A stretch of 64,000 bases of DNA, taken from Candidatus Sulfotelmatobacter sp. Its GTDB lineage: Bacteria > Vulcanimicrobiota > Vulcanimicrobiia > Vulcanimicrobiales > Vulcanimicrobiaceae. Numbering within the stretch: position 1 is the first letter of the stretch; each line of letters begins with the position of its first letter. Positions 57,393 to 64,000 of the stretch are shown piece after piece. Both the position numbers and the translations under genes were made by a program. The stretch lies in the NCBI GenBank assembly GCA_035504415.1, contig DATJRY010000003.1, positions 1-64,000 of the forward strand. Direction: 5' to 3'. A model generated the notes under the pieces. It made no database searches, was not told the origin of the DNA, and saw only the letters and a list, made by a program, of their open reading frames with translations.

Positions 57393-57713
57393 GTGGCGAT
57401 TCGTCCCACCGACCTGCAAGGGGCGATCTTCCAGGCGACGCAAACGGCGCCCATCACGCAGCGCGCCGAAGAAGCGCCGCGCCTGGCGCAGGCCGCCGCG
57501 CAGGCAGCCTTCGTCAACGAGACCGAAGTCCGCGAGGAGCGGGTCGCCGGCACGTCCGAGGCGCTGGGCAACAAGATCGACCCCAACGCGCACCATCGCC
57601 AGGACGCGGAATACGACCCGCAGGAGCGCCGTCACGCCGGCGCGTTCGAGGAGGTCGTCGACGAAGCTGCGGGCTTGGACGAACCGGCCCACCTCATCGA
57701 CTTCACCGCTTGA
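57393..57713 (+). CDS. Small flagellar-cluster protein of unknown function
   Basis: 106 aa, GTG at 57393 with GGAGG at 57379-57383. Acidic, Ala/Gln-rich and likely helical or disordered (IFQATQTAPITQRAEEAPRL, then PNAHHRQDAEYDPQERRHAG). Similar small proteins of unknown function follow sigma-28 genes in some Gram-positive flagellar clusters, but no sequence link is claimed. It lies 19 bases after fliA and 11 bases before fliK. Confidence 0.65.
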   Translation: MAIRPTDLQGAIFQATQTAPITQRAEEAPRLAQAAAQAAFVNETEVREERVAGTSEALGNKIDPNAHHRQDAEYDPQERRHAGAFEEVVDEAAGLDEPAHLIDFTA

Positions 57714-57724
57714 GGTAGGCGAAG

Positions 57725-59947
57725 GTGTCCGTCGACCCGCTCGGGGGTGCCGGCGCCGCGGAGCTCGCGGCGCTCGTCGACGCCGAGCTGGCGGCGTTGG
57801 CGGCCAACGGCGAAGCGCTGCAGGCCCTTGTCGCGCAGCACCAGGGTGCGGTCGTGCAGGCGCGCGTGCTGGCCTCGAACGGGCTGACCGATCTGCTCGA
57901 GATCGGCGGCCTGCGCGTGGCCGCCTCGTTGCCGCCGACCGTGCATCCCGGCGACCTGCTGCTGGTGCAGATCACGGGAAGCTCCGAGGACGGCGGGATC
58001 CAGCTGCAGATCGTCCAGAACGAAGGGCCCCTCGCCGCTCAGCCGCAGGCCCCGCCGGTGATTCAGAACCCGCTGCCGCCGATCATCCCGCCGGCGGCCA
58101 GCAGCACCGCGACGACGGCACCACCGGCACCGGCGACACCCGCGACGGTACCGACGGCGCCGTCGGCGAGTACGCCGGTATCGGTGAGCACGCCGACGGC
58201 GAACGCCGCGCCGGCCGGCGTTGCGTCGCCGCCGGTCGCGTTGCAGGCCGGCATGCAGGCGTCGGCGCGCATCGTCGGTACGCAAGGGCGCAGCGACGTC
58301 CTGATGGTCGGCGGGCAGCGCATCGTCGCCGCGCTGCCCCAACCGCAGCCGGTCGGCGCCAGCGTCACGGTGCGCATCCTGGCCGTCGAAGGCGATCGCG
58401 TGCAGCTGCTCGTCGTGCCGCCGGACGGCGACACCGCCAGCGCGCCGATGGTGAGCGGACGCGTCCTGCCGGCCAACGTGCTCGGTTCGCTGCTCTCGGA
58501 CACGCCGGCGCCGCGCAGCGGTGCGCCCGTCGTGCCGGCACCGCCGACGTCGCCGCCGGCGAGCGCGAATCGGCCGCCCCCGGTCGTCTCGGGCGAGACG
58601 CAGCCGCGCGTGACCGTGCAGGCGCCGACCGGGACCGCGGGCGTGCCCGTGCGCGGAGCCGCCGACGGCGCACCGGCGCCGACCTCGATCGAGGCGCGCC
58701 TGGCCGCCGCGCGCGCGACCGCACCGCCGCCCGAACCCGCCTCGGGCGCAACCGCGGCCAACGAGCCGGCCGCTCCACCACCGCGGGCGGTCCTGCCGCC
58801 GCTGCTCGGACGCGCGCCGATTCCTGCCGCGCCGTCCGGACGATACGCCGCGCCCTTGCCGGTCGCCGCACCGCTCGGCGTCACGCGTGCAGCCGGCTTG
58901 GCGGCGTACGCCGAGCCGGTCGCGTTGCTGCGCGCGCTGCGCCTGCCGGTCACGCCGAGCGGCGTGTCCGCCGCCACCATCGCGCTCGAGTCGCCCGAAC
59001 GTCTTCCGGCCGCGCTCGCATCGCTGGAGAACGCGCTGCCGCGCGCGTCGAGCGATCCGCACGTCGCCACGCTGCGCACGCTGCTGGCGTTCGTCGGCCG
59101 GATCGACCCGCGTTCGCCGACCCTGCCGGCGCAGATCGCCGCGTACGTCGATCACGTCGTGACCGGCGGCGAACCGAAGCTCGCGCTGCTGTTGGCCGCC
59201 TCCGAAGCGGCCGATCCGACCGCGGTCGACGCACCGTTCGCCGACGCAACGCCGCCGGCTGCACCCGCCAACGCGCCGGCCGCCGCGGCGCCCGCGCCGC
59301 CGACGGCGGCAGCGGCGCCGGCTGCGCCGGCAGTGAGCGACGCCGGCACCGACCCGGCGGCGATGCGTCCGCTGGCCGCCGCGATGGCGGTCGAGCGCGC
59401 GGCCGCGCTCGACGTCGATCTCAAGCAGACGATGCTCGCGGTCGCGGCCGAGGGCCCGACCCTCTCCGCGCCGCTGAACACCGCGTTGACGAGCGCGCTG
59501 ACCGCGCTGACCGCCGTGCAGACGAACGCCGCGCAAGCGTTGGCGGCGCGGCCCGACGGCTTCGCGTTCACGCTCCCGCTCGCGACGCCCAACGGGATCG
59601 CCAACGCGTCGATCGCGGTCAGCCGCGAGGGCGGCGGCTCGCAGCGGCAGCCACTCGACGCGAACAACTTCCACGTCGCGTTCGTGCTCGAGACCGCCAA
59701 CTACGGCACCGTCGCGATCGATCTGATCACCGTCGATCGCGAGGTCAGCGTCGACGTACGCGCCGAGGCCGCGCCGGCCGTGCGCGCGTTCCGCGACGCG
59801 CTCGGTCATTTGACCGCGCGCCTGGAAGCGCTGCACTACCGCGTCTCGTCGGCCGGTGCGACGCTGGCGTCGACCGCGACCATCGGCGTCGCCGCGCCAC
59901 CTTCACGGCCCGTCGATCCGAATGCGACGGTGGACCGCTCGGCATGA
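57725..59947 (+). CDS. Flagellar hook-length control protein, FliK-like
   Basis: 740 aa, GTG at 57725. Pro/Ala-rich, low-complexity middle (residues ~110-480), as expected of a molecular ruler. C-terminal domain (about 560-720) has HVAFVLETANYGTVAIDLITVDREVSVDV (quoted in part) and HLTARLEALHYRVSSAGATL, the FliK_C-like strand and helix pattern. Controls hook length and switches export specificity with FlhB. The end overlaps flhX by 4 bases (ATGA). N-terminus resembles a beta-barrel repeat (LEIGGLRVAASLPPTVHPGD). Assigned from context plus C-terminus. Confidence 0.7.
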   Translation: MSVDPLGGAGAAELAALVDAELAALAANGEALQALVAQHQGAVVQARVLASNGLTDLLEIGGLRVAASLPPTVHPGDLLLVQITGSSEDGGIQLQIVQNEGPLAAQPQAPPVIQNPLPPIIPPAASSTATTAPPAPATPATVPTAPSASTPVSVSTPTANAAPAGVASPPVALQAGMQASARIVGTQGRSDVLMVGGQRIVAALPQPQPVGASVTVRILAVEGDRVQLLVVPPDGDTASAPMVSGRVLPANVLGSLLSDTPAPRSGAPVVPAPPTSPPASANRPPPVVSGETQPRVTVQAPTGTAGVPVRGAADGAPAPTSIEARLAAARATAPPPEPASGATAANEPAAPPPRAVLPPLLGRAPIPAAPSGRYAAPLPVAAPLGVTRAAGLAAYAEPVALLRALRLPVTPSGVSAATIALESPERLPAALASLENALPRASSDPHVATLRTLLAFVGRIDPRSPTLPAQIAAYVDHVVTGGEPKLALLLAASEAADPTAVDAPFADATPPAAPANAPAAAAPAPPTAAAAPAAPAVSDAGTDPAAMRPLAAAMAVERAAALDVDLKQTMLAVAAEGPTLSAPLNTALTSALTALTAVQTNAAQALAARPDGFAFTLPLATPNGIANASIAVSREGGGSQRQPLDANNFHVAFVLETANYGTVAIDLITVDREVSVDVRAEAAPAVRAFRDALGHLTARLEALHYRVSSAGATLASTATIGVAAPPSRPVDPNATVDRSA

Positions 59948-60243
59948 GATCGCGCTATTTCGACGCGCGCCGCAACGCGCCGGAACGTCCCGCCGCGGCG
60001 GCGCTCAACTACGACCCCACCAAGCCGGGGCCGCCCGAGATCGTCGCGATCGGACGCGGGCTGACCGCCGAGGAGATCGTGCGGCTGGCCCGCGAGCACG
60101 AGGTTCCCGTCCACCAGGATGCCGGGCTGGTCGAAGCGCTGGCCAAGCTCGAAGTCGGACAGCGGCTGCCCCGCGAGCTGTACGCGATCGTCGCCGAGGT
60201 CTTGGCGTTCGTGTACGCGGTCGACGCGCAGGCCTCGGCGTAG
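59944..60243 (+). CDS. FlhB C-terminal homologue (FlhX-like)
   Basis: 99 aa, ATG at 59944. Matches the cytoplasmic domain of FlhB/YscU: AALNYDPTKPGPPEIVAIGRG, LTAEEIVRLAREHEVPVHQD, LAKLEVGQRLPRELYAIVAEVLAFVY. The autocleavage NPTH of full-length FlhB is absent, as usual for FlhX. Probably partners with FlhB in the flagellar export gate or FliK switch. It ends the flagellar block; an S10 peptidase gene follows after 20 bases. Confidence 0.85.
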   Translation: MRSRYFDARRNAPERPAAAALNYDPTKPGPPEIVAIGRGLTAEEIVRLAREHEVPVHQDAGLVEALAKLEVGQRLPRELYAIVAEVLAFVYAVDAQASA

Positions 60244-60263
60244 CGCGCGCGAAGCTCGTCTCC

Positions 60264-61799
60264 GTGATAATTAGGAGATACGTCGCCCTGGCGGCGGCGC
60301 TGTTGGCGTGTGCCCCGGGGGCGGGATTGGCGGCGGCGCCGGCCGCGTCGCCCGCGCCGGCACCCTCGCCGAGCGCGGCCCCGGCCTCGAACGAGGTCGT
60401 CACGCACCACACCGTCACCATCGACGGCCACCCGATCGCCTACACCGCGCACGCGGGCACGATTCCGCTGACCAACGCGGACGGCGAGGAGATCGCCCAG
60501 CAGTTCTACGTCGCCTACACGGCCGACGGTGCCGACCCGCGCACGCGGCCGGTCACGTTCTTGTGGAACGGCGGTCCCGGCTCGTCGACGATGTGGCTGC
60601 ACATGGCCTCGTTCGGACCGTTGCGCGTCGCGATCCCCGGCAACGCGACGCCCCCCGCGCCGGGCACGCCGCTCGGCCCCAATCCCGAGTCGCTGATCGA
60701 CACCACCGACTTGGTGTTCATCGACGCGATCGGCACCGGCTACAGCCGCATCACCGGCAAGGGGAAGCCGACCGACTTCTTCGGCGTCGACGAGGATGCC
60801 AAGGCGTTCGACCAGTTCATCCGCAGCTGGACGACGCGCAACGACCGCTGGGGCTCGCCGAAGTTCTTGTTCGGCGAGTCATACGGAACGACGCGCGCGG
60901 CCGACGTCGTCAACCGCCTGCAGGACGACGGGATGGCGATCGACGGCGTGGTGCTGCTCTCCTCGGCGCTCGACTTCAACTCGCTCGACAACAGCCAAGG
61001 CCCGGGCGAGGATCGCGGGTACATCGCGTTCCTGCCGACCGAGGCGGCGGTCGCGTGGTACCATCACGCGCTGCCGAATCAGCCCGCCGATCTGCCGGCG
61101 TTCCTCGATAGCGTGCGCGCGTTCGCGATCGGCCCGTACGCCGACGCGCTGATGCGCGGCGACACGCTCGACGCCGCCACGCGGGCGCGCATCGTCGCGA
61201 CCCTGCACGCCGACACCGGACTCGATCCCGCCTACATCGAGCGCGCGCACTTGCGCCTCGATCCCAGCCGCTTCGAGCACCAGCTGCTGCACGGCCAAGG
61301 GATCGTGACCGGTCGTCTGGACGGGCGCTACTCCGGCCCCGACCTCGACCGCACCAATGACACCTCGCAGTACGATCCGACCAGCGACGACGCGCTCGCC
61401 GACGCCATCGTCGGCGCGTTCAGCGCCTACGCGCGCGACGGTCTGGACTACAAGGTCGATCGGCCCTACCTGGGGACGAACTACCCGCTGGTCGGCGCGC
61501 ACTGGAACAACCGCACCGAGAACTCGATCGTCACCGCCAACGTCGCCGACGACTTGCGCCAAGCGATGGTCAAGAACCCGTACCTGCACGTCTTCTCCGC
61601 CAACGGCTGGTTCGATCTGGCGACGCCGTTCTTCGGCACGCAGTACACGCTCGACCATCTCGGGCTCGATGCGGCCGGGCGCGCCCGGATCGCCTACGGC
61701 TTCTATCCCTCCGGCCACATGGTCTACCTGAACGACGAGGCGCGTCGCGCCTTGAAGGCCGACCTGGTGCGCTTCTACCACGAATCGATGGCCCGCTGA
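60264..61799 (+). CDS. S10-family serine carboxypeptidase-like protein, copy 1
   Basis: 511 aa, GTG at 60264. Signal VIIRRYVALAAALLA, then a Pro/Ala/Ser-rich linker. Catalytic elements: FLWNGGPGSSTMWLH (oxyanion loop), FGESYGTTRAADVV (Ser in GESYG), and YPSGHMVYLND (His); the Asp lies in SANGWFDLATPFFG. S10 peptidases release C-terminal residues, best known from eukaryotic vacuoles, and are rare in bacteria. Its stop overlaps the next ATG (TGATG); the two are tandem paralogues. Confidence 0.9.
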   Translation: MIIRRYVALAAALLACAPGAGLAAAPAASPAPAPSPSAAPASNEVVTHHTVTIDGHPIAYTAHAGTIPLTNADGEEIAQQFYVAYTADGADPRTRPVTFLWNGGPGSSTMWLHMASFGPLRVAIPGNATPPAPGTPLGPNPESLIDTTDLVFIDAIGTGYSRITGKGKPTDFFGVDEDAKAFDQFIRSWTTRNDRWGSPKFLFGESYGTTRAADVVNRLQDDGMAIDGVVLLSSALDFNSLDNSQGPGEDRGYIAFLPTEAAVAWYHHALPNQPADLPAFLDSVRAFAIGPYADALMRGDTLDAATRARIVATLHADTGLDPAYIERAHLRLDPSRFEHQLLHGQGIVTGRLDGRYSGPDLDRTNDTSQYDPTSDDALADAIVGAFSAYARDGLDYKVDRPYLGTNYPLVGAHWNNRTENSIVTANVADDLRQAMVKNPYLHVFSANGWFDLATPFFGTQYTLDHLGLDAAGRARIAYGFYPSGHMVYLNDEARRALKADLVRFYHESMAR

Positions 61800-63334
61800 T
61801 GCGTCGCACGTTCCTCGCCCTCGCCTGCTGCGTGGTGGTCGCCGCGTTCGCGGCCGCACCGAGCGCGCTGCGCGCGCAAAGCGATCCGCCCGCCTCCCCC
61901 ACCCCGACGCCCAAACCAATCCCGCGCGTGCCCGACGCCGTCACGCACCACACGATCGTGCTCGACGGCAAACGCATCGCGTACACCGCGCGCGCGGGCA
62001 CGATCCTGCTGCGCGACGACGAAGGCCGTCCGACGGCCAGCGTGTTCGCGGTGTCGTACACCGCCGACGGTGCCGACGCGCGCACGCGACCGGTGACGTT
62101 CTTCTGGAACGGCGGCCCCGGCTCGTCGACGATTTGGCTGCACATGGGTTCGTTCGGCCCGGTGCGGGTCGCCGTGCCGAAGAACGCGGCCCAACCGGCC
62201 GCCGTCGGGACGCTGGTCGACAACGAGTCCTCGCTGCTCGACACCAGCGACCTGGTCTTCGTCGACGCGGTCGGTACCGGCTGGAGCGAGCTGGTCGGCA
62301 AGGCGACGACCAAGGACTTCTACGGCGTCGACGAAGACGCGAACGCGTTCAAGCAGTACGTCGAGCGCTGGCTGACCGCCAACGGGCGCTGGAGCTCGCC
62401 GAAGTTCCTGTTCGGCGAATCGTACGGCACGACGCGCGCGGCCAACGTGGTCAACAAGCTGCTCGACGACGGGGTCGCCTGCAACGGCGTGGTGCTGCTC
62501 TCCTCGGCGCTGGACTTCAACTTCTTGCCGCTGGGCCAAGGCGTCGGCGAGGACTACGCGTACATCGGCTACTTCCCGAGCGAGGCGGCGGTGGCGTGGT
62601 ACCACCACCGGGTGCCCGGCAAGCCGCCGGACCTGATCACCTTCGTCAATCGCGCGCGCGCCTTCGCCGGCGGCCCGTACGCCGCCGCCCTGCGGCGCGG
62701 CGATACGCTCGATCCGGCCACGCGCGCGCAGATCATCGCGCAGATCCACGACTTCACCGGGCTGAGCACGAGCTACATCGACGCGGCGAATCTGCGGCTC
62801 GACCCCAACCGCTTCCAGGCGCAGCTGCTGCGCGGCAGCGATCAGAACATCGGCCGCTTCGACGGCCGCTACATCGGCCGCGAGATCGACCCCAACACGA
62901 CCAATCCGAGCTTCGATCCGTCCGACACGATGACGTCGGCGGCGTACGTCTCGGCCTTCAATCACTACGCGCACGACGTGCTGGGCTACCGTTCGCAACG
63001 GCCGTACGACGTCGTCGACTTCACCGTCAACCAGGCGTGGAAGTACCAGCGCGGCGAGGACTCCAATGCCCCCAGCGTCGTCGGCGACCTGCAGGCGGCG
63101 ATCGCGAAAGACCCAACCTTGCACGTCCTCTCGGCCAACGGCTACTTCGACCTGGCCACCGGCTTCTACGGTACCGAGTACCTGCTGCAGCACATGAACC
63201 TCGACGCCGCGCAGCAGCGTCAGGTCCAGTTCGTCTACTTCCGTGCCGGCCACGAGGTGTACCTGAACCACGACGCGCTGGTCGAGTTCAAGCGCTACCT
63301 GGTCGGCTGGTACAAGAACGCGCTGGAGCGCTGA
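61799..63334 (+). CDS. S10-family serine carboxypeptidase-like protein, copy 2
   Basis: 511 aa, ATG at 61799, the same length as copy 1. Signal MRRTFLALACCVVVAAFAAA. Same catalytic motifs: FFWNGGPGSSTIWLH, FGESYGTTRAANVV, SANGYFDLATGFYG and FRAGHEVYLNH. It is a clear tandem duplicate, differing throughout yet collinear, so the pair has diverged in specificity rather than being recent. Both likely act outside the cytoplasm on peptides or cell-wall stem peptides. Confidence 0.92.
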   Translation: MRRTFLALACCVVVAAFAAAPSALRAQSDPPASPTPTPKPIPRVPDAVTHHTIVLDGKRIAYTARAGTILLRDDEGRPTASVFAVSYTADGADARTRPVTFFWNGGPGSSTIWLHMGSFGPVRVAVPKNAAQPAAVGTLVDNESSLLDTSDLVFVDAVGTGWSELVGKATTKDFYGVDEDANAFKQYVERWLTANGRWSSPKFLFGESYGTTRAANVVNKLLDDGVACNGVVLLSSALDFNFLPLGQGVGEDYAYIGYFPSEAAVAWYHHRVPGKPPDLITFVNRARAFAGGPYAAALRRGDTLDPATRAQIIAQIHDFTGLSTSYIDAANLRLDPNRFQAQLLRGSDQNIGRFDGRYIGREIDPNTTNPSFDPSDTMTSAAYVSAFNHYAHDVLGYRSQRPYDVVDFTVNQAWKYQRGEDSNAPSVVGDLQAAIAKDPTLHVLSANGYFDLATGFYGTEYLLQHMNLDAAQQRQVQFVYFRAGHEVYLNHDALVEFKRYLVGWYKNALER

Positions 63335-63362
63335 CCCGGCCCTCGCTGCCGGCGGCCGGCGT

Positions 63363-64000
63363 TTACATCGCCAGTTCCGACATCGGCGGGAAGCCGTGCT
63401 GCGCACGGCCCTCGTCGGCGTCGTTCTTCATCGAGGACTTGTAGAGCTCGAGGTGGCCGTCGGTCGCGCGGTCGTAGTACTTCTTGCGCAGCGCCTGCAG
63501 TTCGCTCTCCTCGAGCGGAGTGAAATCGTTCGCCACGCGCAGGTGGTGGTCGAGCACGGCTTGGCTGTCGATGCCGGTGATGGTGGTCAGCACGCCGGGC
63601 AGGGACATCGCGTAGCGCAGCGCGTCGTCGGGGTCCACGCCGCCGGCTTCGAGCATCCGCCCTTCGCTGAACGCCTTCATCCCGAGCACGGCGATGCCGC
63701 GCTCGCGCGCCGACGGGAGCACATGCCGCTCGAAGCTGCGGAAGTGCGGGTCGAGCACGTTCAGCGGCATCTGGACGGTGTCGAACGGGAAGCCGCGCTC
63801 GATCATCTCGCGATGGATGGCCGGGCGCTTGTGGCCGGTGAAGCCGACGAAGCGCACCTTGCCGGCGCGCTTCGCCTCGTCGAGCGCTTCGAGCACGCCG
63901 CCCTTGGCGTAGTGGCGCGCGGGATCGTCGTCGTAGACGCACTCGTGCACCTGCCACAGATCGAGGTGGTCGGTGCGCAAGCGCCGCAGCGACTCCTCGA
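63363..64000 (-). CDS. Aldo/keto reductase, C-terminal part (5' end outside window)
   Basis: The frame is open to the window edge; 212 codons are visible, ending at TAA/TGA side 63363. Motifs: LRTDHLDLWQVHECV (substrate and strand 4 of the barrel), KVRFVGFTGHKRPAIHREMI, FDTVQMPLNVLD and GMKAFSEGRMLEA. The catalytic Asp/Tyr/Lys lie upstream, outside the window. Class fits AKR of the YhdN/Tas-like or Fe-S free type. It is convergent with the S10 pair; 28 bases separate them. Confidence 0.88.
   Translation of the reverse strand, partial: EESLRRLRTDHLDLWQVHECVYDDDPARHYAKGGVLEALDEAKRAGKVRFVGFTGHKRPAIHREMIERGFPFDTVQMPLNVLDPHFRSFERHVLPSARERGIAVLGMKAFSEGRMLEAGGVDPDDALRYAMSLPGVLTTITGIDSQAVLDHHLRVANDFTPLEESELQALRKKYYDRATDGHLELYKSSMKNDADEGRAQHGFPPMSELAM

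Noticed and set aside
57632-59836. 734-aa open frame antisense to the fliK-like gene
   Set aside because: Arg/Gly low-complexity mirror of the Pro/Ala-rich coding strand; no start or domain.

Overview
The window is a GC-rich (visibly near 70 percent), densely packed bacterial chromosome segment with about 63 protein genes, four tRNA genes and very short intergenic spaces. GTG starts and 1-8 base gene overlaps are common. No IS element, prophage, CRISPR array, rRNA or replication origin was seen. Lipoproteins, a Tat substrate, a flagellar/chemotaxis block, a K+-independent H+-pyrophosphatase, three c-di-GMP enzymes and archaeal-type PurP proteins suggest a motile, environmental, deep-branching bacterium. 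An Eremiobacterota (WPS-2)-like organism is my best guess; it rests on general impression, not on a marker gene.

Purine biosynthesis dominates the left 28 kb. One tightly coupled operon (2-9310) encodes the 3' end of an animal-PAICS-like SAICAR synthetase/PurE fusion, then PurL, PurQ, a PurS-like protein, PurP, a secreted unknown, a second PurP-like ATP-grasp, a minimal Uma2-like protein and GuaA. purD (13371), purF (17588) and purM (24685) stand separately. purM heads a second operon with a GNAT-PurN fusion and a DsbA-like protein. Together these cover PRPP to FAICAR plus XMP to GMP. Using PurP (formate + ATP) for AICAR formylation is an archaeal solution. purB, purK, purH and purO are not in the window.

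Between the purine genes lie a tandem-domain secreted protein, a MocR regulator, a Tat-exported D-amino-acid-oxidase-like flavoprotein whose domain order looks circularly permuted, a radical SAM protein, a membrane protein, a Bax-inhibitor-like protein, a GH18 protein with a hairpin over its ribosome site, and a Cys-motif protein/MarR/DHA2 transporter/isochorismatase-like operon.

The centre (27-45 kb) carries tsaD, an MFS gene, a MASE-GGDEF protein, thrS without a TGS domain, a VIT-family transporter, several lipoproteins, topoisomerase IB, tRNA-Val(GAC), tRNA-Val(CAC), tRNA-Asp and tRNA-Phe with terminators, a locally duplicated and decayed segment (37.8-38.5 kb), an ABC importer pair without a binding protein, and a receiver-like/GGDEF/EAL protein.

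The right part (44-64 kb) has a Lys/Arg-rich DUF6496-like protein, exonuclease III, split LigD polymerase and ligase genes, a 51-aa zinc ribbon, a GAF-like/GGDEF/EAL protein, hppA, a geranylgeranyl-reductase-like flavoprotein, cheR-cheB, a FliA/WhiG-type sigma factor, fliK-like and flhX-like genes, a tandem pair of S10 carboxypeptidases and the 3' part of an aldo/keto reductase gene. Four convergent gene pairs end on a shared CTAG, so both stop codons overlap on the same four bases.
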